From Streptomyces sp. ISL-87 (GTDB lineage: Bacteria; Actinomycetota; Actinomycetes; Streptomycetales; Streptomycetaceae): a DNA stretch of 64,000 nt. The notes under the pieces are model-generated. The model was not told the DNA's origin and did not search any database. It saw only the letters and a program-made list of their open reading frames with translations. Made by a program: the position numbers and the translations under genes. Every line of letters begins with the position of its first letter. Position 1 is the stretch's first letter. Location: assembly GCF_018614095.1 (NCBI RefSeq), contig NZ_JAGGOY010000024.1:1-64000 (forward strand), given 5' to 3'. Shown in pieces: positions 1 to 7,946 of the stretch.

Positions 1-75
1 ACATCGGAATGACTCGTCTAGGGATCAGTGGCGTGGTGCCCTGCGCTGCCTGGATTTTTGACAAGGAGGGCGGCT

Positions 76-813
76 GTGAGAAAGGTGCAAAGGATGGACG
101 GCGACGGCGGACCTGCCCCGACTCCCGAAGAGACCCAAGCCAGGATCGGTAAGCGCCTGGACGACGTGGCCAAGATCCTGGCTGGCGCCCTCGTAACTGT
201 CGCCGGGGTCATGACCGCACTTGGGCTCAGTAGTGACATTGTGTTTGTCGCGCTCAACAACGATTCGTTGCCCATTTATGTGGCCTCGCTCTGTGCCATC
301 CTGGCCATTGTGTGCAGCATCGTGGCTCTGCTCGTCCACCCCACACGGCGGGGCAATCTATGGGAGACCGCCGTACTAGTACTCGGGGTTGTCTTCTACA
401 TGGTGGCTTTGAGTGTGGCAGTTCTAGGCGCGGCCGATGCTGCTGGGGGTAATGGGCGACCCACGATCACCGACGTCAAAGTCGACGGCCCTCGGTCCAA
501 TCTGAAACTGAGTTTCAACGTAAAAGCCGACGGCGTCCAGAGCGATGCAACCATCGAGGTTTCTGTAACCGCCGTAAGGGCGGACCTGGCCACCCCCGTC
601 CAAGACGGGGTCGACGACTACTCGAGTCAACTCAGGCCCAACGACAAGGGAGTGGTCGAGCAGCGGGTCAGCATGGCGATGTTACTCCCCTCACAAGCCG
701 AGGGCATCAGCATTGAGGCCCTCAATGCGGGCGATGGGACCGAGGACCAGTGCCAGGAGCACAGTAAGCGCGGGCCGACGTGTACAAGGTTCCGGGTTTC
801 GACAAACACATGA
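76..813 (+). CDS. Hypothetical membrane protein with three N-terminal TM segments
   Basis: I do not recognise a family. I choose the GTG at 76 because an excellent Shine-Dalgarno (aaggaggg, 63-70) sits five bases upstream; the in-frame ATG at 28 has none. The 245-residue product has a short charged N-terminus, three hydrophobic segments (about residues 34-53, 66-88 and 96-118), then a soluble C-terminal half of about 125 residues, probably outside the membrane and rich in beta-prone sequence, with two cysteines near the end. It stands alone: the downstream neighbour is an IS remnant on the other strand. Codon use looks slightly less GC-extreme than core genes here, consistent with accessory DNA. 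Function unknown. Confidence 0.7.
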   Translation: MRKVQRMDGDGGPAPTPEETQARIGKRLDDVAKILAGALVTVAGVMTALGLSSDIVFVALNNDSLPIYVASLCAILAIVCSIVALLVHPTRRGNLWETAVLVLGVVFYMVALSVAVLGAADAAGGNGRPTITDVKVDGPRSNLKLSFNVKADGVQSDATIEVSVTAVRADLATPVQDGVDDYSSQLRPNDKGVVEQRVSMAMLLPSQAEGISIEALNAGDGTEDQCQEHSKRGPTCTRFRVSTNT

Positions 814-910
814 GTCCATCTACCTGCTGACAGTAGGACGGCGACGCAACGCATCGCGTCCAGGCAAAGGGGAACTTCGTCCGAATATGTAGATGGCCGA
901 AAATGCGTTC

Positions 911-1548
911 CAGGGCTGATGAGTTCACACGGCAGTGGCGTGCTCGGGGTGTGATCTGTGGTGCGTGATGAGCCGCGCACGGCTTTGCCGTCGACGGCAA
1001 GACCGCGCAGGGTGTCGCCGGGTTCGTCAACGGGGTCGGTGGCGTATCGGCCGAGCCAGGCACCTACGGCGTCGTCCAAGGCGTCGCCGTCCAGGCGGGC
1101 CAGCAGCCGCCCGAGGGTGGTGGTGTTCGGGGTGGTGGAGGTAAGGCTCAGGCGTTCGCGCAGCTCAGAGCTGCCGTCAGCTGCGAAGCGGGCGATGGCG
1201 GTCACCGATCTGGCGCCGCCGAGGACAGCAACCAGGCACAGCGCGAGCAAAGAGCCGATCCGGTACCGGCGGCCGCGGACCCGGCGCGGATCGGGCACCG
1301 CGTCCAGCACCTGGGCCAGCGTCCGCAGGTCAGCAAGCGGGCATGGGAGGCCGACGTCCTCGCGGTGGCGTGCGAGCGCGTCGATCAGGGAAGATGGCAC
1401 GCCAACGCGACCCCTGTTCATGATCTATGGCTTCGAGAACCTTGTTCATCAGGAGTCGCGTTCGTCATTTCCAGTTGGGCAAACCGACTAACTACTGCCA
1501 TGTTCGGGTGAACCGCTCATCTCGCCAGCCGAGAATGCATCAGCCCTG
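911..1548 (-). mobile_element. Internally deleted ISAs1-family element (remnant with both ends)
   Basis: The left end begins cagggctgatgagttcac (911-928). The right end, read on the minus strand from 1548, begins cagggctgatgcattctc. The first 11 bases agree exactly and resemble the ends of the intact IS at 2049-3380. Between them lies only the first part of a transposase, so about half of the coding region has been lost. No clear target-site duplication flanks the element. It could be a non-autonomous derivative mobilised in trans, but that is inference. Confidence 0.6.
935..1421 (-). pseudogene. ISAs1-family transposase, N-terminal part only
   Basis: The reading frame starts at 1421 and for roughly 155 residues matches the N-terminal region of ISAs1-type DDE transposases: the DPR(R)VRGRRY motif of the associated N-terminal domain, the LxxLLALCLVAVLGGARS stretch, and the first catalytic block (LAVDGKAVRG, containing the first Asp). 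After that the frame leaves the family and continues for about 110 unrelated residues to a stop at 627. The second Asp, the Glu and the whole C-terminal half are missing, so it cannot encode an active enzyme. It is related to, but clearly diverged from, the transposase at 2189-3355. Confidence 0.75.
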
Positions 1549-1754
1549 CTCGACAAGCAGTTCGCTGATCACGTCGAGGACGGATTCCTGCGCGGAAGTG
1601 GTCACGGCACCTCTCATTTGCGGTATCACGGCCATTGCAGCATGGTGGCGCACGGCCGCCGGGTGCTCAAATAGGTACCACGGCAGGGTATTTACTCGAA
1701 TCCCGTCTGAATTCGCCTTCTTGATGATTCGAAACATGAGAGCGAGGATCATTT

Positions 1755-2057
1755 ATGTCGGAAAGCGTGACCGGTGTGATCCACGTGGCCGGCGTCGAGC
1801 TCAGGTTCGTGAAGGGGCTGCTCGGCGAGGCGGGTGAGACGGCCTGGGACCGGCTCCTCGACTGGCCCGTCGAGGACTACTTCCGGCTGGACGTCCTGGG
1901 GTTGGAGAACGTTCCGGCCGAATGGCCAGCGGTCATCGTCGCCAACCACTCGGGCGCCTGGGGGCTCGACGGCCTCGTCCTCCAAAAAGTCCTCACCCGC
2001 GGCCTCCACCGGCCGTTGTTCCTTCCCGCGGCCCCCCTGGTGTTCCGGCAGGGCTGA
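1755..2057 (+). pseudogene. PlsC-like glycerolipid acyltransferase, N-terminal fragment cut by IS
   Basis: The first 98 residues look like the start of an actinobacterial 1-acylglycerol-3-phosphate acyltransferase-like protein: a short lead-in, then the acyltransferase block NHSGAWGLDG with the catalytic His and Asp. Full proteins of this kind are about 250-300 residues. The coding sequence stops at 2048, exactly where the IS left end (cagggct) begins, and the IS supplies the last two codons and the stop. No matching C-terminal half is found on the far side of the IS, so the gene was not simply interrupted; its 3' part has also been lost. Confidence 0.7.
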
Positions 2058-2066
2058 TTCATAGTC
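2049..2066 (+). repeat. Left terminal inverted repeat of the ISAs1-type IS
   Basis: cagggctgattcatagtc, matching the complement of the right end at 3363-3380 in 17 of 18 positions. The TGA inside it (2055-2057) serves as the stop for the truncated acyltransferase. Confidence 0.9.
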
Positions 2067-2135
2067 TTGGCTGCTGGGAGAAGCAGCAGGTCACAGGGAT
2101 GTGACGAACTTTCACTACGACAGTTCCGCACGCAA

Positions 2136-2188
2136 CGAAGCTCCGATGATCAAGGGGACCTCCAAGTCGCCCGATCATCGGAGCTTCG
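2136..2188 (+). repeat. Perfect 16-bp inverted repeat directly before the transposase start
   Basis: The arms at 2136-2151 and 2173-2188 (cgaagctccgatgatc and its complement) are separated by 21 bases, and the right arm ends at the base before the ATG at 2189. In RNA this hairpin would bury the start region. Known IS elements use such fold-back structures to block translation from read-through transcripts; that role here is inference. Confidence 0.75.
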
Positions 2189-3355
2189 ATGTGCCGTCAG
2201 TCTGCCACCGTCTGTCTGATCAAGTCGCCCTCGCGTGAACATCGTGAACTTCCCGGCATGGCAGCCCGGCTGGCCGTCCTGCCCGATCCGCGTGAGCGGC
2301 GGGGACGGCGTCATACCCTGGCCTCGGTGTTACTGACCGCCGCGTGTGCGGTCCTGGCCGGCGCCCGCTCCTATCTCGCTATCGGGCAGTGGGCCAGCCA
2401 CGCACCCCAGGACACCCTCTCCCGCCTGGGGTTTCACGCACGGGGTCCCCTTGGCGTGCGCCGTGCGGCCTCGCCCTCGACCGTGCGCCGGGTGCTGGTC
2501 CTGGTGTGTCCCGGCGGCCTCGCCGACCTCCTCGGACACGGCCCGGCCGGCACGGAGTCGGTCGCGGTGGACGGCAAGAGTGCCCGCGGCTCACGCACCG
2601 ATACCGCCCCGGCGGCCCACCTCCTGTCCGCCGTCACGGCCGCCGGCCTCACCATCAGCCAACTCCGAGTACCGGACAAGACCAACGAAATCACCGCGTT
2701 CACCGCCCTGCTGGCCCCGTTCGACCTGACCGGCACGGTGATAACCGCCGACGCCCTCCACACTCAGCGCGAGCACGCGAGATGGCTGGTGGAGGAGAAG
2801 AACGCCCACTACCTGATGGTGGTCAAGGGCAACCAGCCGACTCTCCACGCGGCCGTCAGAGCCCTGCCGTGGAAGGCGGTGACCGCCCGCCGATACGACC
2901 GCGAGCACGGGCACGGCCGCCGCGAAACCCGCTCGATACGCGCACTCACCGTCACTGGACTCGGCCTGGACTTCCCGTACCTGGTCCAGGCAGTGAAGAT
3001 CCACCGGCACCGCACCGATCTGAAGACCGGCAAGGTCACCCGGCAGACCATCCACGCCATCACCGACATGACGTCGTCAGAGGCATCGCCTCAGCTCATC
3101 AGCCGTATCGCCAGGGCACAATGGGGCATCGAGGCCGTCCACCACGTCAGAGACACGACGTTCGCCGAGGACGCCTCCAAGATCCGGACCGGACACGGAC
3201 CGGAGAACATGGCCACGCTACGGAACCTCGCGATCAACACCCTCCGCGACGCCGGCCACCACGGCATCGCCGCAGGACTCCGAGAGGTCTCCTACGCACC
3301 CTTCACCCACCCGCTCGACCTGCTCGGACTGCCCCTTACCTGCAACGGGACATGA
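2189..3355 (+). CDS. ISAs1-family DDE transposase, apparently intact
   Basis: The product has 388 residues, the usual length for the family. The N-terminal associated domain (about residues 20-110, with LPDPRERRGRRH and LLTAACAVLAGARS) is followed by the DDE catalytic domain: first Asp in VAVDGKSARG, second in VITADALHTQ, the YLMVVKGNQP strand, and a C-terminal block with the RAQWGIEAVHHVRDTTFAEDAS Glu/Asp region. It catalyses excision and insertion of its own IS. There is no good Shine-Dalgarno; a 16-bp hairpin abuts the ATG, so expression is probably kept low. The internal DNA encoding about residues 189-289 is duplicated exactly at 5608-5911. Confidence 0.93.
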   Translation: MCRQSATVCLIKSPSREHRELPGMAARLAVLPDPRERRGRRHTLASVLLTAACAVLAGARSYLAIGQWASHAPQDTLSRLGFHARGPLGVRRAASPSTVRRVLVLVCPGGLADLLGHGPAGTESVAVDGKSARGSRTDTAPAAHLLSAVTAAGLTISQLRVPDKTNEITAFTALLAPFDLTGTVITADALHTQREHARWLVEEKNAHYLMVVKGNQPTLHAAVRALPWKAVTARRYDREHGHGRRETRSIRALTVTGLGLDFPYLVQAVKIHRHRTDLKTGKVTRQTIHAITDMTSSEASPQLISRIARAQWGIEAVHHVRDTTFAEDASKIRTGHGPENMATLRNLAINTLRDAGHHGIAAGLREVSYAPFTHPLDLLGLPLTCNGT

Positions 3356-3362
3356 TTAACCG

Positions 3363-3380
3363 GACTATGAATTAGCCCTG
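3363..3380 (-). repeat. Right terminal inverted repeat of the ISAs1-type IS
   Basis: gactatgaattagccctg; its complement differs from the left end at one position (A for G at base 8). Confidence 0.9.
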
Positions 3381-3462
3381 ACTGCGGCGTACGGGATGTC
3401 CCATCCCATCCCATCGCCCCGTCGCAGAAACCTGGCGGCGACGCCGTCCGGTCGGTGATGCG

Positions 3463-4272
3463 TTACGCCGCCGTCCGCTGCGGGGTCTTGTGCGCGTCCC
3501 GGACTCCGCGCGAGAGACGCTCGGCGATCGCCGCGACCAGCGTGCGCGGCCGACGGGGCGCCAGGTGGGCGTTCACCGCATTGCTCAGGCCCGGTGTGAT
3601 GTAGGCCCGGTCGGCGTCGAGGGCGCGCAGGGCGGACCGGACCACCGGCTCGGGCAGGCTGAACGCCCCGGTCACGGCGGCCTTCCGGGTCCCGATGACG
3701 TCGAAGAAACCGGTCTCAACCGGCCCCGGGCAGAGCGCGAGCACGCGGATGCCGCGCCGTCGGTACTCCTGGCGGAGCGCGAGGCTGAAGTTGAGCACGA
3801 AGGTCTTGGAGGCTCCGTAGACGGCGAAGTACGGCGTCGGCTGGAAGGCGGCGGTGGACGCCACATTGATCACCGAGCCCCTGCCGCGCGCGAGCATGCC
3901 GGGCAGCAGTTCATGGGTGAGGTCGACGAGCGAGACGATGTTGACCATCAGCTGGTCGTGGTCGCGCTGCCCGTCGATGTCCTCGAACCGGCCGCAGGTG
4001 CCGAATCCGGCGTTGTTGACCAGCATGTCCACGGTCAGGCCGCGGTCGGCCAGCTCGGCGCCGATGTGGTGGGCGGCGTTCGGCTCGGCCAGGTCCTGGA
4101 CCAGGACGTGGGCGTTCACCCCGTGGGCCTCGCCGAGCCGGTCGGCGAGGGCGGCCAGGCGGTCGGCGGAGCGGGCGACCAGGACGAGGTCGTGGCCACG
4201 CGCGGCGAGCTGCGCGGCGAATTCCGCACCGATGCCGGAGGACGCGCCGGTGATCAGAGCAGTGGTGTGCAC
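3463..4272 (-). CDS. Short-chain dehydrogenase/reductase (SDR)
   Basis: A classical SDR oxidoreductase of about 269 residues that would use NAD(P)H on an unknown carbonyl or alcohol. The cofactor motif TGASSGIG is near residue 8, NNAG is around residue 85, and the catalytic Ser and YxxxK are present (NVAST, then YGASK). I start at the GTG at 4272 because AAAAGGAGC lies just upstream and the next residues lead straight into the Rossmann fold; the longer frame to 4359 adds 29 non-conserved residues. It is divergent from the TetR gene at 4465, the usual arrangement for a TetR repressor and its target. The C-terminal part carries a lipid-metabolism-like GLSNAVNAHLAPR segment seen in many actinobacterial SDRs. 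Confidence 0.88.
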   Translation of the reverse strand: MHTTALITGASSGIGAEFAAQLAARGHDLVLVARSADRLAALADRLGEAHGVNAHVLVQDLAEPNAAHHIGAELADRGLTVDMLVNNAGFGTCGRFEDIDGQRDHDQLMVNIVSLVDLTHELLPGMLARGRGSVINVASTAAFQPTPYFAVYGASKTFVLNFSLALRQEYRRRGIRVLALCPGPVETGFFDVIGTRKAAVTGAFSLPEPVVRSALRALDADRAYITPGLSNAVNAHLAPRRPRTLVAAIAERLSRGVRDAHKTPQRTAA

Positions 4273-4464
4273 AGTGGTGCTCCTTTTCTCGTGCTCTCGT
4301 GGAGACGCGGGACGGGCAGCCTGGATCAGACCGAACCGACGCCCCATCATCTGTGACATCAGAGTAGCTGATACTCCGCAATCTGCAACATCGCTGTGTC
4401 ATTTACTGAAGGACTCGCGCCCTCGCTGTAACGTCTCCGTGTACGACAGGGCTGGAGGTATGAC

Positions 4465-5061
4465 ATGAGCAAGACGGTGGGCCGCCCGTTGCGGGCCGAC
4501 GCCGAACGAAGCGTCCGCGCGATCCTGGCGGCCGCGGAGCGCGTCCTGGCCGAGAATCCGGCCGCGTCCATGGAGCAGGTTGCGGAGGCGGCCGGAGTCA
4601 CCCGGACCACCGTCCACCGGCGGTTCGCCAACCGGCAGGCTCTGGTCGACGCCCTGGCCGTCGAGGCGGCATCGAAACTCGCGGAGGCCATCGAGGACGG
4701 ACACCCCGAGACCGCGCCTCCGCTGGTCGCACTGCACCGCGCCACCGCCAACGTGCTGCGGATCAAGGGGGCCTGGGGCTTCGCCCTCGGGCCGGCCGTG
4801 GCCCAGAGCGAGCAGGCCGCGCGCACGCACGAGGAGATCGCGCACCGCTGCGCCGAACTGCTCGGCCGGATCCAGGCCGACGGCGTGATCGCCCCGGACG
4901 CCGACCTGGAATGGGTGCGCCGCGTCTTCTACGCCCTCATCGGCGAGGCTCTGCACGGAGGGGAAGCCGCCACCGACGGCGATCGCGAACCCGACCCCGA
5001 CGCGCTCGCGACCAGCATCGTCAACACCCTCCTCTACGGCGTTGGTCCGCGCCCTTCCTGA
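4465..5061 (+). CDS. TetR-family transcriptional regulator
   Basis: A 198-residue protein with an N-terminal helix-turn-helix (about residues 14-60: AILAAAERVLAENP, then VAEAAGVTRTTVHRRFANRQALVDAL) and a helical ligand/dimerisation domain. The ATG at 4465 follows a ggaggt Shine-Dalgarno. It is transcribed away from the SDR gene across a 192-bp gap and most likely represses that gene and itself; the effector is unknown. The gap holds no exact palindrome that I could assign as the operator. Confidence 0.9.
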   Translation: MSKTVGRPLRADAERSVRAILAAAERVLAENPAASMEQVAEAAGVTRTTVHRRFANRQALVDALAVEAASKLAEAIEDGHPETAPPLVALHRATANVLRIKGAWGFALGPAVAQSEQAARTHEEIAHRCAELLGRIQADGVIAPDADLEWVRRVFYALIGEALHGGEAATDGDREPDPDALATSIVNTLLYGVGPRPS

Positions 5062-5150
5062 CCGTCCGGGCGGGGAAAGTGCCCGGCCAAGGCCCTCCAC
5101 CGTTGTGCCGGTTGTCGCAACGAGTGCTTCTGCTGGCGCTTTCGCCAACC

Positions 5151-5387
5151 ATGGCGCTCAGCAGAACAGCGATGACGATGCACGGCGGCCCTTTCACCGA
5201 ACGCGAGTACTCCGTGCTGGGCCTCATGGCCGAGGAACTGTCCAACCAGGCCATCGGCCGCCGCCTCTTCCTCAGCGACAGCGCCATCGGCAAGTACACC
5301 ACCTCCATGTTCGGCAAGCTCGGCATCACCGACGACGACACCAACCGCCGCGTCCGCGCCGTCCTCACCTACCTGAACCGGCCCTAG
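5151..5387 (+). pseudogene. LuxR/NarL-type DNA-binding domain remnant
   Basis: About 65 residues form a complete LuxR-type helix-turn-helix (FTEREYSVLGLMAEELSNQAIGRRLFLS, then SAIGKYTTSMFGKLGI). This is normally the C-terminal 65 residues of a response regulator of about 220 residues. No receiver domain is found upstream; the preceding bases belong to the end of the TetR gene and non-coding sequence. The ATG at 5151 would give a 78-residue stand-alone HTH protein, but no ribosome-binding site is seen. It is most likely the tail of a lost response regulator. Confidence 0.6.
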
Positions 5388-5607
5388 TACTCCAGCAGCA
5401 TTTCGTGGCTTGACCTGGGGAAACGTCGAGCGGTGGGAGTGTAGCGGGCAGGGTTGCATCACGGACGGATTCTGCCCGCTGGCCCCTCGAAGGAGTGCCC
5501 GCGGCGACGGTAGTGGCAGTGACGGGCCACCGCTTGGCGGCGACGACGCCAGAGTGACCAGTTCAGTGCATGGGTGCGGGCACGGGGGTGTCGGGGTGTG
5601 TGAGCTG

Positions 5608-5911
5608 CGCCCTCCACACTCAGCGCGAGCACGCGAGATGGCTGGTGGAGGAGAAGAACGCCCACTACCTGATGGTGGTCAAGGGCAACCAGCCGACTCT
5701 CCACGCGGCCGTCAGAGCCCTGCCGTGGAAGGCGGTGACCGCCCGCCGATACGACCGCGAGCACGGGCACGGCCGCCGCGAAACCCGCTCGATACGCGCA
5801 CTCACCGTCACTGGACTCGGCCTGGACTTCCCGTACCTGGTCCAGGCAGTGAAGATCCACCGGCACCGCACCGATCTGAAGACCGGCAAGGTCACCCGGC
5901 AGACCATCCAC
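5608..5911 (+). repeat. Perfect 304-bp copy of the IS transposase interior
   Basis: Bases 5608-5911 are identical to 2752-3055, an internal part of the intact transposase; I found no mismatch reading base by base. It has no terminal repeat and the flanks are unrelated to the IS. The copy is in frame with the amine-oxidase fragment that follows, making a chimeric open frame from 5570 to 6712. Region 5388-5607 upstream contains no gene that I recognise. Confidence 0.9.
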
Positions 5912-6712
5912 TTTTCCGGAGGGTCGGCCCGAGGAGCGCTGACGCAGATGGCCCAGTGGTGGGCCCTCTCCGACTGGAACTACCAGAAGTTCGCCGGCGT
6001 GTACTCCTACCGCCTCGTCCAGGGCACGGCCGGCCTCATCCGGGCGATGCTCGCCGACGCCGGCGCGGACCTGGTCCTCAACTCGCCCGTCGCCTCCGTC
6101 ACGGACACGGGCGACCGGGTGCGGGTGACCACGCGCGGCGGCGCCACCCACCAGGCGGCCAAGGTCGTCGTGGCCGTCCCGGTCAACGTCTGGAAGGACA
6201 TCGCCTTCTCGCCCGTCCTGCCCGAGCAGTACCGCGGCGCCTCCGCCGCGACCATCGGCGCGCCCACGGCCAAGAAGGTCTGGCTGCACATACGCGGCGA
6301 CCACGGCCTGGCCTACGCCCGCGGCGAAGAGGGGACACCCCTCTCGACCATCGTGCCCTCCCACGCCCTGGGCGAGGGGTACCTCGCGTACGGCTTCAGC
6401 ATCGACCCGGGACTCGACGTGTCGAACCGGCAGCAGCTCCAGGCCGCCGTGCAGCGGTTCGACCCGAGCGCCCAGGTCCTGGCCGCCAAGGGTCACGACT
6501 GGGGCAACGACCCGTACGCCCGGGGTGGTTGGACCTTCAAACAGCCTGGCCAGCTCACCCGGACCCTGCGCGCCATCCAGCGCCCCGTGGGCCGACTGGC
6601 CTTCGCCAGCAGTGACATCGCCAGCGGCTGGAGCGGCTGGGTCGACGGAGCGATCGAATCAGGGCTGCGCGCCGCAGCGCAGGTAATGGGGGAGTGCCCC
6701 GATGACCATTGA
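5912..6712 (+). pseudogene. Flavin amine oxidase, C-terminal part fused to a transposase fragment
   Basis: About 266 residues match the substrate and C-terminal FAD-binding part of flavin monoamine oxidases: YSYRLVQGTAGLIRAML, a VVVAVP strand, and the closing motif AFASSDIASGWSGWVDGAIESG that contacts the flavin. The N-terminal GxGxxG dinucleotide domain (about 180 residues) is missing. In its place, in frame, is the 304-bp transposase piece starting from a frame open since 5570. Without the N-terminal domain it cannot bind FAD properly. The stop overlaps the following P450 by 11 bp, so the gene was once first in an amine oxidase-P450-GMC operon. Confidence 0.8.
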
Positions 6713-7946
6713 TACGAATACGTGCCCGTTCCATGTCGACGGCACCGGCAGCGACATCCAGGGCGAAGGCCGGCGACTTCGCGAGCGGGGTCCGGTGGTC
6801 CGGGCGGAGCTGCCCGGGGGAGTGGCCGCCTGGATGGTGACCGACCACGCCCTGTCCACCCAGCTGCTCATCGACGACCGGGTCTCCAGGGACGCCAACC
6901 TGCACTGGCCGGCCTGGGAGAAGGGCGAGGGCGAGCTCGCCGCGACCTGGCCGCTGGCCCAGTGGGTGTCCGAGCGCAACATGCTCAACTCCTACGGAGC
7001 CGACCACACCCGGCTGCGCAGGCTCGTCGCCAAGGCCTTCACCGCGCGCCGCACCGCCGTCCTGCGGCCACGTATCGAAGCGATCGTGACCGAGCTCCTG
7101 GACCGTGTCGCAGCGACCTCGCAGGGCGAAGCGGTGGACATCCGCGCCGGGTTCGCCTACCCACTGGCCATCCGTGTGATCGGTGAGCTGCTCGGCATCC
7201 CCGACCGGATGCGCGACGATCTGTTCCGCATGGTCGGGGACATGTTCCTCACCTCCGCCTCCCTGGAGGACGTGCTCGCCAACGAGCGAGCGCTGTACGC
7301 GCTGATCGGCGAGCTGGTCGCACACAAGCGCGAGACGCCCGGTGACGACCTGGTGAGCGCTCTGATCACGGCGCGGGACGGCGAGGAGTCGGCGGGACTC
7401 AGCGAGCTCGAGCTGGTCGACACCATCCTGCTGATGATCGGAGCCGGCCACGAGACGACGGTCAACCTGATCGACCACGCCATCCACTGTCTGCTGACTC
7501 ACCCGGACCAGCTGCGCCTCGTCAGGGAGGGCCGGGCGGCGTGGGAGGACGTGATCGAGGAGACGCTGCGGTACGAGGCGCCGATCGCCAATCTGCCCAT
7601 GCGCTTCGCCGTCGAGGACATCGAGCTGGAGGGCCTGACGATCGCCAAGGGCGATGCGCTGGTCATCTCCTACACGGCTGCCGGCCGGGACCCCGCCGTC
7701 CACGGCGAGTCCTCGGACACTTTCGACATCACCCGCTCCACGCGCCGCGAGCACATCTCCTTCGGCCACGGAGCCCACCGCTGCATCGGTGCCCCGCTGG
7801 CCAACCTGGAGGTCACGCTCGCCCTGCCCGCGGTCTTCGCGCGCTTCCCGGACATGAGCCTGGCGGCCCCGGTCCGGCCGATGGAGTCGTTCGTCTCCAA
7901 CGGGCACCGTGAGCTGCGCGTTCTGCTGAACCAGGAGCGGACGTGA
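6702..7946 (+). CDS. Cytochrome P450
   Basis: A 414-residue class I bacterial P450. Visible signatures are the I-helix oxygen-binding motif AGHETT, the K-helix ExxR (EETLR), and the heme loop [14 protein letters not shown] with the Cys ligand. It would need a ferredoxin and reductase supplied elsewhere. It overlaps the amine-oxidase fragment by 11 bp and the GMC gene by 4 bp (GTGA), so the three were translationally coupled. The trio suggests oxidative tailoring or catabolism of one small amine or alcohol substrate, which the sequence does not identify. Confidence 0.93.
   Translation: MTIDTNTCPFHVDGTGSDIQGEGRRLRERGPVVRAELPGGVAAWMVTDHALSTQLLIDDRVSRDANLHWPAWEKGEGELAATWPLAQWVSERNMLNSYGADHTRLRRLVAKAFTARRTAVLRPRIEAIVTELLDRVAATSQGEAVDIRAGFAYPLAIRVIGELLGIPDRMRDDLFRMVGDMFLTSASLEDVLANERALYALIGELVAHKRETPGDDLVSALITARDGEESAGLSELELVDTILLMIGAGHETTVNLIDHAIHCLLTHPDQLRLVREGRAAWEDVIEETLRYEAPIANLPMRFAVEDIELEGLTIAKGDALVISYTAAGRDPAVHGESSDTFDITRSTRREHISFGHGAHRCIGAPLANLEVTLALPAVFARFPDMSLAAPVRPMESFVSNGHRELRVLLNQERT

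Larger units (their letters stand above)
2049..3380 (+). mobile_element. Complete ISAs1-family insertion sequence
   Basis: The element is 1,332 bp long with 18-bp imperfect terminal inverted repeats (17 of 18 match): cagggctgattcatagtc at 2049-2066, and at 3363-3380 the complement of cagggctaattcatagtc. It carries one transposase gene. The flanks gtgttccgg (left) and actgcggcg (right) do not form a direct repeat, so a recombination or deletion has probably occurred at one side after insertion. An internal 304-bp segment is repeated exactly at 5608-5911. Confidence 0.9.

Noticed and set aside
1540..1752. 70-residue minus-strand ORF near the IS remnant
   Set aside because: There is no Shine-Dalgarno and no recognised family, and it overlaps the IS end. 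It could be a tail of something lost, but I cannot support it as a gene.
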